This document shows, in pieces, positions 13,750-28,900 of a DNA stretch of 64,000 bases. Both the position numbers and the translations under genes were made by a program. The number at the start of each line of letters is the position of its first letter. The first letter of the stretch is position 1. Source of the stretch: Pagrus major (Eukaryota > Chordata > Actinopteri > Spariformes > Sparidae); assembly GCF_040436345.1 (NCBI RefSeq), contig NC_133220.1, forward strand, positions 9,741,664 to 9,805,663. The letters are read 5' to 3'. The notes below the pieces were generated by a model, which saw only the letters and a program-made list of their open reading frames with translations, was not told the DNA's origin and did not search any database.

Positions 13750-13796
13750 AGGGAGGAGGAGGAGGAGGAGGAGGAGGAAGGGGGGGCTGTATAAAA
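13750..13796 (+). promoter_or_regulatory. cd34: cd34 core promoter: (GGA)n tract and TATA box
   Basis: A purine (GGA)n tract at about 13753-13780 runs into a G-run, then TATAAAA at 13790-13796. The cd34 start codon is 137 bases further on, so transcription starting about 30 bases past the TATA box would give a 5' UTR of roughly 110 bases. The promoter role is inferred from position. Confidence 0.5.
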
Positions 13797-13932
13797 ACTG
13801 ACAGAACACAAGTGGTGCTTTATCCACCCTGTCCCGCTCTGGGTAAGAGGAAACCCGAAAGTGCTCAGGCTCCACCAGCTTATTTTTTGCTTTCACACTC
13901 TTTTCACGGACGTGTGCACGCTCAGGACGAGA

Positions 13933-16900
13933 ATGGCAGCATCATCCGCAAGAAGAACGGACGGGCCCTGCAAAACGTTGGCTTTTGCTTTGCTTCTCAC
14001 CGCCTCAATCTTGAGCGGTAAGTAGTTTAAAAAGTGCTTAATGCAAACTAGGAGGGTCAACTTTCTATGAGATCGTATGGCCAGCTGCAAAGGAGGGAGG
14101 GCCAGGAGGGGTGGGGTTGGGGTGGAGGGAGTGTTTGTTTGAATGGTCTTTGAGTTGAATCCAGGTTTTAACCCTACAACCCTTTTACTCTCTGGAATGC
14201 TAACACACTGTCTGCATACTGACAACAAATCTAGAACATGTGAGGCTTCATGTGGTTTGAAAAGGGTTAGATAATGATTTTTCCTTCAGTGTGTGGACAG
14301 AAAAACATGACTTTGGAGCACACATGGCAAACAAAGGGATCAATTTAGAGAGAACAGTTGTGTAATTATACAGACGCAGTGTGAAGTCTTTGTTATTTGG
14401 AGTAACAATCTTCATTGTGAACTTTTAAATTTAGAGTCTGCTCCTAAAATACAGCTTTCTGCATTTTTTTAGAAATTCCCCTTTTCACTATTCAGTATTA
14501 AACCATTTGCGAACCTTCCTCTGCAGCTATGTCTGCTATGTCTTTGACCTGATTCCCATGATCTTCAAGGACTTTGGGAAATGTGTATTTATATTTAGCT
14601 GGGTGTAATGCGAGGCCAGCTGAAGTGTGCGTGAGAGGAGGGTGTGGACTTTCGTTGTTAATGTGCATTTCAAATGTGGCTGTGCTGCTTTAGTGAGGCA
14701 TCAGGGAGCACTAATGATATTAAACTGTGATAAGAAGACATGATTCACCTTCTGGAGCCTTTCATACAGTAGGTATTGATATGAGCATTGTTTCAGATCT
14801 CATCTATTGTCTATAATAAACCAATCAACCTCCACTACACCCTCCCTTTATCTTATCATTCCTAAACAATAAATATGGCGCAGCTAATTCAAGTTCAAGT
14901 TTCTGATAAAATCGTCAAATTTTACACAAAGCAGCCTGTTTTAACTTTTAACGCAGGTCAAATAAAGCAGCAAACAATGTTTATGTTCTTCCACATGTAA
15001 AAAATACTGCTCAGACGCTTGCTTAAGTGTGAAGTTGTTGATCGGTCAGAATTTGTGACTGCAGAGGCAGGAAGAAAATTAAGAAATTGATCATGTTGTT
15101 GGAAAAACATCTGTGAAACTTTCGTGATGGATAAGCTGAGCTCAAATAAAAATATACCCAAGTCCAAGTCCAAAATGTCACCAAACAATAAAGCTGCGGA
15201 TGAACTACAGCTGTACTATAATCTATAGTGCTCTCTGTTGTGGCTGGAAATGAATCATACACTGGGATTGCTTAATTCAAACCTTCTGCCTTGTTCGTGG
15301 GATATAGCTTATAGGAATGAGATCATCAGCAGTGGGAGGCAGCTGTATCTGCTTTGGAAAAAGAAACCGCCTTGACATCATCTCAACCTATGGATTCTGG
15401 ACCACAGGCAGCAAAACTTTTATTCTGCTTCTGAGAGAGGGGAAATAAAAAAATCAATCTCTTGATGTGCACCGCCATGTTTATCTTCTCTGGAAATCAC
15501 AAGTTGCTGACACGAAGCAACTCTGCAGTTTTGCCAAACGCGCGTGTCAAAAAGATGAATAACAATGCAGCGGATATCAGATATTACACAGATGGGAAAC
15601 AGAGCGAAGAAAAGGAAGACCACTTAAGTTTGACTGTGTTTCAACTACAGGATGAAGCATCTGTCTCCGGAGTCAGACAAAAACCCTTCTTGCTGAATTG
15701 TCTTGTCAACCCCGAAGTTGTGAGCAGGGCAGAGTTATGTAAGAAGAGAAAAGATGGGCTAACTGTACAACTTCACTGTGATGAGGTCAGAGCGGATTCA
15801 CAGATGTTAGCGAGCGTAGCGGTTACCCAGACAACATGGAGGGGGGTCATGGTCGCAGAGGCTGAACAGGAGATGATCAGGAACATCGGGGGGAAAACCC
15901 CTGTTGAGATAAAGCAGACTTAGGTTTAGATAAGTCAATGCAGGGAGTGACAGATGCTTAGACTTACTTTGCTGTCAGTGACATGACTGGAACGTCTAAT
16001 TCTCAGGAGATTCACTATAAATTTCTCAAAACTGTACTCCCAAACAACTTTCATGAGGCAGTTTAAGCTCTGCCTGTGCTGTGAAGTGGTTGAAGGCGGC
16101 TCTCTGGTTAAGCAACAAGCCCTGCCCAACCTCGCTGGCAACCCCGGAGCATGTAATTATGTAAATCATTGTTTGTGTAGTACCCACTGAAGTAACAGAT
16201 GCTCTTAAGAATCTCAGAAACAATGTCAACAACACAGCACTCATTCCTCTTGTGAGGAAAGTAGCGCGGAGTGAGCCAAGTCAAATCCCAGAGTCAAGTG
16301 TGCCAGCGGTGGCAGGCAGACATCTGGATGCACACTCATACACAAGATCCCCCTTCACTCAGGATAGTGTTTTTTATCCCCTTCTAAAAGAAGAAAGGCT
16401 GCTTTTCCACTCAGCTTCTTAACAGCTTTGTCTTTGAACTTTTTCCATACTCCATTTACAAACAACCTGTATGTTCCCTGATCTATGAATTAGATACCTC
16501 ATAGATCACAGAGGGAAGTGAAAGCCTAAGTATAAGCTGCTGGCATGTACTGTAAAAAGTCAAAATGAAATGAATAAATATTTCAAAAGCAGCAAACGAA
16601 TCTTTACACGTCGACTATGGGCGGCTGTGGCTCAGGAGGTAGAGAGTCATTCACTAATCCCTGGGTTGGTGGTCAATCGCGAGTTCTTCCTGAACCCCAA
16701 GAGTGGCGTTATACTTTTTGCATGTTTTTTTCTAACTGACTTGCTTGAGACTTGGACCAAATGACTTGAGTCACATGTCTGGAGGGCATATGCGTAGGAC
16801 TTGTGCGGGAATTAGCGTACTGCACATGTGCTGTGATCGCTGACCTGTCCACACGGCCAAACCGCTATAAAAAGCCACGGTATTCATCTACACATCTGTG

Positions 16901-19900
16901 GAATGCGTCCTCCAAGCGCAGTCCAGAAAGCATCCATGTTGTCTACAGCGATGGACGGACCAGCTCCTTGAATTGTGTGTGAGTGTGTGTGTGAATGAGT
17001 CTATGAGAGGCAAATTGTAAAGCACTTTGTCTGTTAAGGTATAAAAGCGGCATATGAGTGCAGTCCACTTACTCTGTGCACTCTAGTTTATCGTCTTAAT
17101 GGCCTATTATGGTTGTTTTTCAATTCCACCCCTGGTTGTGTGTGTGCAGGTATTTACTGGTAGATTTTTTTTAAATCAATGTTAAGCCTCTGAGCTGTTG
17201 ACGCACAGATCTGCCTCACTCTGCAACAGGATCCTCTGTCTAACAATCTACCTGCATAGACTCAAACCAGACAGGCTCATTCAAGGTAATCCACAAGGCA
17301 GAGAGACTGTAATGGGCAGTTGTGAGTTTGTGTGTGTGTTTGGAAAGGGGGGGGGGGCGGGGGTGATATAATGTTCCCAATTGAAAGCAGATGTCATGTT
17401 TCCTGATTGTGGTCCCCAGAAATAGGCACCATGCATTCGATAAGGCGCTGCAGTGGCCTCAGGGTTGGGTTGGGTTGGGTTGGGTTGGGTTGGGTGAACG
17501 ATGCAGCTGAGCAGCAGCGTTGGGTGAAGTAAGTGCTGCCTCCCTGGGCCTGATTGAAACCATGAGATCCAGTTGCTTTCCTGCCAAGAGAGAAGAATGG
17601 GCTGGGTTCTGCTATTAATCGCTGTGACAGGAACGACAGGGGAGGGGGCGTAGTGGAGGGGAGGGTCAAGATAGTGGGGTCAGCGGTCTGTTGTTTCAAA
17701 GAGGGTAGAGTTGCAGAGCGTGTTTAACCTAAGGGAGCAGGCTCCGATGTCGCATTCCTCAGCACGCTTTAAACTCTCAAATTCAGATTCTCTAAGAGCG
17801 GCAGGATATTAAATTATGAAAATACTCCTCATTACGAAAACACTGCAGATAATGCAGATTAGTGTCTAGAAACGGCAGAAAGAGATGACCACTTATAGGG
17901 CGGAGGAAGATGAGGACATCTGCCCTTTCTTATAGAGAATTTTGTTATCATAAAAAAAAAACCCAATTATCGAATAATTATGGGAGGTCAGATGAGCAAA
18001 GCTTGAATTAAAAATGTATTACAGAGTGATAAGGCTTATAGTTTTTGTTCCACCTTCTATCTTACTTTGAAAATCCATGTTGAGGTGAGTGCAGGAGGGG
18101 TGGGGTGGAGGAGGATCCAGTTTCTATTCAATTGACGCCAGAGTGATGTCAGAGAACCTCTGAAGCGGTGCTGGGACATTACAAATTTGAGGCGGGTCAA
18201 GAAGCAGCAGAAGAAGGAAAATTACACTTAATGGTAGTTCAATTATGCTCTTTTTTGTTCAGTACTATGATTATTTCAGCATTTCTGAACAATGTGTGCA
18301 TTACTCTATAAATGCATATAATCACATTTATAGTTCAGAAACACCTACACTTAAATTATTATTCCAAAATCCCACTTGATTGATCACTGCTCTTTAAAAT
18401 AAAATGGTTTTGTAGTTGATCTGTACTGGTGGGCTGGATGCTGCCCCTTCCCACAGACCCCACTTAAACAACACTGAGCAATGCATCCATGCATATCCTG
18501 TAGGCACATACAAAAGGAATATTTCAAGGACGGGTAATATAAGAGGAGGCCATATGTCTCAAGAGTGTTTACAGAAGCTGTCTTCGTTGGACAGACTCTC
18601 ACACACTCAGTCAAAACAGCAGACAACTACATTCAGATTTAAAACCAGTGGAAAAATGCGTTTTGGCACTGGTGAAAGGCGCCAAAACTTAATTCGACGA
18701 CGGAAAGATGTGAGATGAATTGGAAGGCAGGAAGGCTGCTAGTAGAGCCTCAATCATTGGGACTTTGACACGGTGGTCCAATAACCTGTGCAGACCATTA
18801 TCACCTCACCATGCCCCATTACACAGCAAAGGGTTTTTCCCGACAGAAAGAGGCAGAGGCCGGGGGCCAGAGGGGTATAAGGCCAGATTTTTCGGTTTAT
18901 TTCTCCTGAACACGTAGCTGTCGACTTCTCTGGAAGCCAGGCTGGGACTAAAGGCCAAAGCCAGATGGCTCATGTTTCCCGTGTAAAGACACACAAAAGA
19001 AGGTGCATGGTGAGGGATGTGCAGTGGTTTCAGATGAGTGGTGGGCGTGCAGCTGTGCAACATTTAAATTTGAAATGATGAAACTTCTATGGAAACCTCT
19101 CGTTAAGTAGAACACATGTGGACAGCGAAGAACTCAACTGGTCAAGTTTTTACAAGAGGCACAAGAAGCAGAAATGCAAAATTATGCAAAGAATACGGAG
19201 CCTGTGCGCGTTTAGCCTTTACATACACTATGACCCACACTTAAGAGATTATAAGCAGGGCCAGAGAAGAGAAAGTAGCTGTTAGCATAAGGCTCTTGGC
19301 ATGTTGCTATACATTACATTATATGGTGTGGGGAGGTGTGAGGGCTGCAGCCTCCATCTCACCTCGATAGATGCCTGAGATTAGCTGTGCGTGACTGGGA
19401 GAGGGCGAGCAGACATGGAGGGTTGGGAGGGAGAAGGGCGTGGAGCTGCAGGCTTGTCCTCTTCCAAAGCCTGCCACATTCCTCCATCCGGAGTCCCAAG
19501 AGATGGGGGGTTTGGGGGGGGTAGAGCATTTCCAGACCGCAGCCGTCACTCAGAGCAATATGGTGGGAAAAATCTTCAAGAGAGCAGTGAAGTCAGGGCC
19601 CGGGCTGGAGAACACATGGAGTCAGGGCTGATTAGGTTTGTCGTGCTTGTGCAATGATAGCGAGACACATGACTGATGTGTCGACTGATGACGCAGATCT
19701 TGGCTGCTTCTTTAGCGTTACACAAAAAGAAGGAATGAAAGACAAGTCTGTGTGGGTGAGGCTGATACAGTATGCGTAAGTGGAATGGTTCAGCCGAATC
19801 CGTAAATGACTACCTTTAGTTGAGTTATCAAGTGGAGAGTAGAGGGCTGTGAGGTGGTGACGGGTTCAGAGGGCAAACTGTCAGGAAGTGTGCTGACAGG

Positions 19901-22900
19901 GGACACCGCTGTATCAATTACAGCACGGAAGGTACACGTCAAAGCTACAATCTAATCCAAAATAACAAGGAAGCTGCCTGCACGTCCTGTTTTCATATAC
20001 AGTAAAGTAATATGAGCAATGCGAGCAAGAATTCATGGTTAATGTGCAACAAGCCCGAAAAAAAACAAGAATTTGTCTGAAATTAATAATAGCCAGACTT
20101 CTATTCTATAATGAAAACTAAACAATAAAAATGTGGTCACCCAGATCCTGCTGTTTCTCTAAATGTTGGTCATAAGAGGCAATTATATACGAGGTTTCAT
20201 TCCATCTGGGCTCTGGGCTGTCAGGAACATTTGTTTGTGTGTAATGAGTGATGAATGGCCGGAGAGCTGGACACAGTTTACTGGCAGTGTTGCAAGAGGA
20301 CAGGCTGTGAGGCCAAACAAGTGTGTTTTGCTTTATGAAAATGTAGCAGGCGAGTTTTACAAGTGCGCTCGGTGTGCCATGACATCATTAGCACAGGGCT
20401 AGTGAAACAGTTGCTTTTTTTACAGTTTGGATTTAAAACCCTCTTTAATCCGTCAAACTCAAATGTGCTGTATAAACGGGAAATTGTGTTAGAATAATGT
20501 CACTTAAATTGTGGTTCTCTCCTCTTTAAAAAGAAATGCAAATTCATTTCCTGCGACTCAACACAAGATCTCACCAATATCCCATCAGAGGCCGCCCCAA
20601 AACCCCAAACTGTTACTCTTAACTAAACATACCCATCACTGACAGCCTCACCCTCCCGTCCACTACAAATCACCCGATGACATGAGCTGTAACAACACAT
20701 TTCAGCCTCTGCAGTCTTACACTCCCGTGTGTCCCATTTGTATGAGAAAACCTGATTTATGCCCGACCATCTCACCCATTTTAAACCTCATCCTTTCCGG
20801 TAAAATAAACAGACAGACCACCCAGAGATAGGTGAGGGAGGGGTGGCAGCTGTAGGCTACAGACTACAGCCTAACAAGGTTAGGGAGTCCTTGACCTGTC
20901 GCTGGTACACACCCACGCTAATGCTCCTAATGGTAAACCAGAGACGCCAAGGATAGTGAGATGAGGTGATAAACCTGGCAACATTCTGGCTCCATAATGA
21001 AACTTGAGCATGTCTACAAGAGATCTTACTCCCCTTTTATTGTAGGTTTGACGTGGGTGAGGAAAGTGCAAAATTATTTAGAGGTCAGTGACTCTGATGT
21101 ATCTTCTTATTTATTTAAACTGGCTACTAAGTGTCGGTTTATTCCCCCGGTTTAGATACTGTATGACAGACAGCTGCAATGGACAGTTGCTAACACTAAG
21201 CATACCAGAAGACCTCCCTGGAGATTACTGCCCCACCTGCCAGCACGGCACACACAGTGTTTACTCTGTACTTGCGGCACCTGTCTGTCACAATGATTTA
21301 TCAAAGGAAGTCGGTGGACATGTGTCACAGTACCACTACTGTGTGAATATATGGGCCTCGTGTGTGAAAACCACAAGTGTTGACTGGAGTCAGTGCTGAC
21401 CAAGAGGAGGCAACAGAGGGCAAGAGAGGAGAAAAACAAGTCACATTGTACAAGGAAGGCAAAAGGAGGCTTTAAGTAGGGAGCATGCAGTGTTAAGGAA
21501 ACCTACAGAAAATAAAGTAGAAGTGTTTTACTTGGAATTTTTTGGTGCATTTAAGAGTATTCAGTTTGTTTTGTTTTTTGTAGTATATGGCAAAAAAAAC
21601 ATATTACAATGTCCAATTGTATTTTGAGCTAATGTTTTACAGTCACATATGATCAAACTGAAAACAAAATCAGTGATTAAATACAGTCTTAATGTAAACA
21701 AACTGGCAGTAAGATCCATTTCAACAGGGGGCAGCACACTGCAATTACAAACCTGAAATGAATCATAAACTCAATCTGGCATCAGTGAGCAATAACACGG
21801 TGAGAGAGTGAGAAGTAATGAGATCTGCAGAGGTAAAGCATTATGGGAATGTTTTGAGAGTGAGGTAATGCTGTTGTTGTTAGACAGAGAGAGGGAAATC
21901 TGGCTAAAAGGAATGCATGCTGGGTATTTGGGTTTGATATCTGGATACTACCCTTGCAATTACACCTGAGTGAATCAGTGTGGCTGCAGGGCGTGGTATA
22001 TTTTACAAATTAGCACAGAGAATGATGTGATTACAACTCTGCAGGTGAAATAATTTATGGCTGAAGGAACCCGAGTATAGATATCGAACCTAGACTTTGA
22101 TTTAGTGTTAAAATTTATCAAGGAGTCTTACTTCAAAGTCATACAACTCCCTGTAAATGGAAAAGGGTATAATGGCCTTTTACATTATTCAAAAATGTGG
22201 AAAAAGTGATGTTTTCAATGGCATCATTACCTGGCACCTTTCAGCGGGACATTTTAATCAGGGCATTCTTCTGTTTAACAGGGCTGATGGAAAATCATTC
22301 CACTCCACATTAATATATTTCGGGATCTTATTTTGTATGTCCCATTCGTGCCTAACCTAAAGTGAATCACTGTGACCGCAGGATCTTTTGTAAAAACCTT
22401 AGTGTGGAAGATTGCATTTCAAAGTTAATGACTTCATGACGTGATCCATGGATCTGAGGGCATCAGTTATCTACTTATCTATTACCTAATCTTCCATCCC
22501 TGCAGAGGCCTCTCGGGGCACAAAGAAACCTTACTGTGGGTTTTCACACACCGCATGAGTTCATGCATTACAGTGATAATTGATGTGAAGATTCAGTCGC
22601 TCACTGGTAAAAACTGCAGACCATCTAAGCTATGAGCTACTACCTTCAGTTACAACTTTATCAAGTCACGCTTGCAGAACGATAACAAGCTGATGTTGGA
22701 AAATACCCATTATGTGTAGCTGTGCTCAACACACACAAAAAAACTACAATTCTCATCAGCCTATATCACAAAATAGTTGCCACAGACAACATGTCTTTGT
22801 TCGTACATCCCATTCGTTTTTTGTTTGGATACGAGTGCTTTTTTAACCTTCGGGTAGAGATCAATTAAACCATTAAAGAGGTATTTCACTGCTGGAGAAA

Positions 22901-25900
22901 TGGCTTTTCATAAAACTGGGCTGTCTATGCAGAAGAAACACGCAAATATATTAGGATCACTAACCGCTCTGGCTCCTGGGTGATGTACTACTGTACAAGC
23001 TGGGTGGCGCTTGGTTTTTGGCTGTTTTCAAGCAGGACACAAAATGATCAAAAACGTTCTCGTATTACAGCTACACTACAGTACACTGAAATATGTTTCT
23101 AAAGAGATATGAAGTGCAGTAAGAGAATCCTGATTCATATTGGATCAGCACTGCCTAATGTTACAATTTGGTCTGAGTTTTGCGAGCCACCCCTCTCTCA
23201 ATCAGGCTTTTTTTTCCTAGGACGCATAGTGACGATTACGTTTGCTCATCCAGTCATAGTGAACAAACGTTCTTGATGTCAAACCCAAGAGAGTTGGGGT
23301 AAGGCACAGGGGTGGTCGTTAAAGGGCTGCTATGATTGGATGATTCCACCACCCTCCTAGGAAAATAAAATGTGTCTGTGTAGGTGGGGATAGAGAAAGG
23401 CAAAGCTTCCCTTTAAGGCGAAAGGCAAAATGGAAAACTGTCCGCTGAAAGTGAACACAAGTGGAGTTTGGCACATAAATTATAAACCCTGACATAAAAG
23501 CTGACAGACAACCACAAAAGGACATTTAAAAGCTAAACAGAACTCATATAAATCCATCTAGTGTGAACCAAACCGTTCTGGTATGCACCACATCTTTATA
23601 ATATTGGAAATTAGTTATATTCCTCAAAGCATGTTGTCATGAGATGACAGATTTCCCTGAGAAGCTCATAGCATTCGTCCCAGTGGGAGCGTACAGGAGG
23701 TCAGGGCTTTTGCCTCGGAGGACCAGTCCTGGTCTTGTTCTGGGGGACAGTTTATTTGCTCAGGCTGAGCAGACGAGGGATTGGTCCGCTATGATTTATG
23801 TCATGTCAGTATGCAAAGGAGTTTTTCTCACTGATTTAATTGCATGCCATTGCAGCTTTGTAAATGAGAATTTACTTCGAAATGTGAATTTTTCAAACAA
23901 GGTGACATAAGGTTTTCTTCTGATGTTACAGCTGGAGTTATGGCACAGGATGAGGAGGTCGTCACGGCTACGGCGCCACCTGTGGAAGCAATGCCTAATG
24001 TACGAGGAGACATGATTCCAAGGGCAACTGAAGCTCCCGGTAAGAAACATTCGTCTGTAAAGATATTTTATAGGTTGGCACTATAGACTGATTTATCAGC
24101 ACAGATGAAGGGCTCACTTATGGGAAAAACAAGTCGATTTGGCAGTCAGTCTGTGTGTGTATTGGTGCTGATTGATCAACTATATGAATATATTTAAACC
24201 CTCTGTAAACACAGCCAAGTCAATCATACATCCAAGCAATTAAAGACATACACATACCACCACAAGTCTTGTTTTAATGACACCATACAGTTCAATAAAT
24301 CAAGATTTGAAAGACTGTGGAGATAAAAACAGGCCAGAGCTACAATAACTCCAACATACATGTCCTAAATAAGCAGTACTACTGTAATGCAAAATCCTAC
24401 CCAATATATCACAATTTAAAATGTCAGCTTATTGCAGCTGAAATGACATCACCTTTCAGACTTCATAATAACCTCAAACCAACCACGTGTCTCCATCAAC
24501 CTTTAAACCAAACCTCAAAATACATTAATAAACTGTTAACTACATGTCCTGCCTGAAAGCCCATGGGTGCTGTTACATATTTATCAAATTACCTTAAATT
24601 GCTTTAGCAGAACCAGAGGATCCACAAGTCCAAGTCCTGGTTTTCCCTACACCGGGACCTCTGCCACCGACTGAACAGACTACAGCAGCAGCAGCTACAG
24701 ATGAGACCGAAGACAATCAGGAAACTCCAGCTCCACAGGAGGCAGCCGAGGAAGTGGAGATAAAAGTTGAGGTACATACTGAAGCACCAAAAAATGTGGC
24801 AGAGGAGACCCACGGACCTATGCCTGCCAGAGGCGACGGCCCCGCCAACAAACCACAGGTAAGATAAAGAAGTTCCTGCAGAGCACTCAGTCTGTAACAC
24901 ACTAATGTAGATATGCAGTCTGGCTGTATGTGTAGGTTATATTGACAGAGACATGTTATCTTATCGTAACTGGTGAGTGTCACACATTCAAAAAGAAGAA
25001 CCTCTTTGAAAAAGGTGTAATATGTAAGAATTGGCCACCTGTTGAATTCATACTCCAAACAAACAGGGGGCAGCATTTCACCAGAGTAACTGCTAACTGA
25101 TGCTATAACTGTAGCTGCCGTTAGCTAGCGAGCAGTTAGCCGTGCAGCTAACGGTCTGGACTGGGAACTCGGAGCAGCAGGGGAGTGACGGTGTTCACAC
25201 CACTAGAACAGGAGCGTGACAGGCCGGGGCTAGCGGGTTAGCATGCTATCTTCTGTAGATATCTCTGCAACAATACATAGACATAACATCAAAACTTCAA
25301 AGTCTGTTATTTTAAACACAGAGCCCCAAATAACAATCAAATACCAGTAACGTATATAAACTTAATCAATATTATCCATTACTAGTTTTATTTTGGCATG
25401 GTGGCATACGTTTTTCACATCAAAATTATGAATTTTTTTAAATGACATTTAGATATAACAATATTTGCAAATGGTGTACAAGCAGGGATGAAATACCAGT
25501 GGTATTTCTTGCACAAGAAAATAAGTGTATTAAAATGTAATGTGGAGAAGTGCGTCTCTGCGGGCTACAAGTCTCGTCTTGTTTACAAATGTTGTGCTTC
25601 CAGACAAAATTGGATACAGATTTGTAGTGTATGAATAATTGATCATGATCCCAAAACCAGTGGGGAAAAAACAAAAAGAAAATCAGAGGTGGTGAAACAA
25701 TTTTGTTACCAACCTACAAAATATGTTGTGCTATAGGGAAACATTTGGATATATCTTATTACTCTTAAATTGAATTATAACATAATACAAAAGAATGTGC
25801 TCATGATGGAGTGAGAATTCAGTTGTAAATGACCATCATACTGCATATTGTAACGTGTTGAAAGGCCTAACAATTCTCTACATGCTGATGATATGCAGGA

Positions 25901-28900
25901 TGCTACGAAGGGGAAAGTTGTGCGATAATTAAGCAGTTCTTGTTTCTCTCTGCAGCCGGTGCCAAAGGATGATGTTGTCTGTGTGAGCAAAGAGGCGGTC
26001 CAGGACAAAAACGCTGTCAAACTGAAACTCAAGGCTTCATCCAACTGTGTAAGTTCAGAAAACACCTTTTGTCCTTTTATGTACCTGCATATGTGTGGTG
26101 TGAAATAATAATCCATTTGTGTGGCAGAACAGAAAGGAAAAAGGGGTGTTTTTGGTTTAAAGATGATATTTTTCAGAGGTATTAACAATACAGCAGAGAG
26201 GGCTGAGACAACCTGTCAGGGGCCACACAAACCAAAAAAACTGCACAAGAAAGGAAAACAGTCTCTAGCTTGGTTTTGATGGCATTCCCAGTTGGCTATC
26301 ATTGCTTAACATAAGCTCAGCAGGAAATTCTTCTGTATTTAAGAGTCAGTGACTGTTACATCTGTGGCCCATAAATCTGTGAATCTACAGATAAACCGTG
26401 TCCATCCTTTTTAACGTCTATTTCTTGGAGATGAAAGTCCGAGAGACGGCTGTTGCATGTGAGTCAGGGTATGGATGGGCTGTGAGGGCAGAGGGAGAGG
26501 AGCAACGATGGGTGGGCAGAATGTGAAATGTATAGAGGCCTGAAGCAGCAGCGTGGGCGCGTGTGTTTGTGCTTGGAAACACAAATTCTTCAGTGTCAAC
26601 AGATAACAGCTTTGAGGTCTACAGGAACCACAATGCCTATGTGGAGGTCTGATCCCGCTAGATTTGATTTCAGCTATCTATATAGCCTGAGCAGAAAATG
26701 CATTATTCAACAGTCAAACAGTGCATAAACAGCTGTAAGCAGTATAATAAACAACAGAGGGTACACATACAGAGACGTCAACTTACACTCAACATACCCA
26801 GAATTACTGTCAAGCCAAGCCAAGACATAGCCGAGTGTCTTTCCATCATTATACTGGTGAATGTGTTTATTTTGGCTTTATCCAACCTGATTTGAGTCAT
26901 TTACTGCAAATCTAACCAATTTAAATGTCAGTACTTGCAAGATGACTCAACTGGAGTCTAAAATGAACCGTTTCAAAGGTTTGGCATTTCTTGCAATATA
27001 ATTTCAAAATAAATTATGGTTTAATTAGAGTCAGAGAGTAGTAACTAAGCCTGGCCTGAACTCGACAGGCGCTCTGTTTTTTTACATCCAAACCCGACTC
27101 AAGCCCAACTTGCCTGTTTACCCTATTACAGACATGCACAGTGTAGTTGACCATGAAGAGGCAACTTGTATGCACAGATATAAAATTAAAACATATACAT
27201 AAATATATGTCTATTGAAATGACGTCAAAGCACGTAAGCTATTTAAATGTTTCTTAAAGACATTATTATGTAAAGGTAATATTGCTCAGTGATGATGGTT
27301 GAAGCACTTGAGAGGATCTGAAGGCTTTGATAATGGTGTTGTTTATTAGGTTGATTTGGTTCTGAAATGGATTCTGTAGTTTCGTTTCTCCTGATCTCGG
27401 ATATCATATGAGAGAAAGATGGAGTTGTAAATAAAACAGGTTTTAGTGATATCTCGATCCAGCCGAGTGACAGAGACGATCAGCTCGTGTTTCAAAGTAA
27501 GCAATTTTACTGCCACTGCCGAGAAAATGTTAAGATCAAATTTCATGATGTATTTAAATACACAGAGATCACATGAGGAGCGTGTTACAAACAAATATTT
27601 CCAGATGGAGGTCACTGGGTCTTGCCCATAGCTACACAGTCTTGTAATAGAACCATCTGTCCTCTCCAGAACTGGGATTAAGGGCTCCTACAGTTAGGCA
27701 GATTTAGGATGTCTAGATCAGATTACATCAGGGAAAAGGTTGTGCACATGGTTGTGATAACTGTTATTGGATTAAAGACACATAAAAAAAAAGGGTGATG
27801 GGATTAGGCGTCGAGTCAGAGTTGTATTTTTCATTCGTTTCTAATTCAAATTTGATTTTTCATGTCTGTTTTCATTTCAGTTGATTTTTTATTGCTTACT
27901 TGTGTTTAGTTTTTTTTAATAATAATATGAGGGCTATTTGTAAAAGGCAAGATTGAAGAAGTTCAGAAGAAGTTATTACAATATGAACACAACACTTTGA
28001 GAAGTGACACACAGTCATTTGAACATCCCAGTCTCAACATACACATCAATGCTTCCTCATGCTTGTTATGTTTTATGTTTTTTGAGTACACATTATCATT
28101 TTAGTTTGTCTTGTCTTCTTTTCTAAACTTTTAGTTTTAACTATAATAACCTTGAATGCAGTTGAAGATTCAAGGTGATATTGAAAGTAGGCGTTGTAAC
28201 TTTTCACTGAATGTCGCATGGCAAAATATGCAAACTACATTTCCATAAAATTTTACTGTTTGCATGTTGAAATGCAAATTGTTCTAACACTTGTTAACCT
28301 TTGTTTTGTTCTCCTTGCAGGAAGACACAAAAGTGAAAATTGAAAGTGTTCAGCAGGAGCTGTGTGGTGAAGACTGTAAACTAGAGATCTTCCAGGAGGA
28401 CAACTCGGACGAAATTCTTGTATCCGGAAAATATGTTGAAGGTCAGTCGTGTTCTTTTGGTAATTAATAGGATAAAAAGATGGACAGAGCACATTGTTAC
28501 ATCTCATATATTATACACTCAGACGATAATATCTTTAGCCTCAGATAAGAACCCATTATGCGGCTGCATTGTAAGTTTTGAATAGCAGTATTTAGTCCCC
28601 TCTTAACCTGATTCAATATCTGCTCCATTGCACCAAGCTTTGAAAACTTCAATCCTTTCAGTTATTTAGCATGTCTACTTCCACTTCTGTGAATGCAAAT
28701 GTTTCTTTTTTTACTTGCAGATGATGTTGCTGGCATGGCTAACAAGTTCAACAATGACAACATCAAAGATAAGGTACAGTAACACTTACATTAATGAAGT
28801 ACTCTACACATGATCCTGCCCTTATATATATATTTATTAGTGTTATTGTAGCAGTTCAGTTCAGTCGGGAACTGTAGGGTCATGATTACTGTAAGTGTTT

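Larger units (their letters stand above)
14018..23931 (+). other. cd34: cd34 intron 1 (about 9.9 kb)
   Basis: It is bounded by donor GTAAGT (14018) and the acceptor TGTTACAG (ending 23931). It contains a SINE-like repeat (16618-17075) and a GGGTT pentamer tract (17462-17496). There is no convincing additional exon. A 153-codon open frame at 15462-15923 has no recognisable domain and I treat it as chance. Mammalian CD34 has regulatory elements in its introns, but none is identifiable here. Confidence 0.75.

Noticed and set aside
15462..15923. 153-codon open frame inside cd34 intron 1
   Set aside because: It has no signal, domain, repeat pattern or splice context that I recognise. One frame of this length is expected by chance in 64 kb of six-frame sequence.
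16618..16700. A/B-box-like sequence considered as a tRNA gene
   Set aside because: The acceptor and anticodon stems cannot be formed and the 3' tail is that of a dispersed repeat, so a SINE-like element is the better call.
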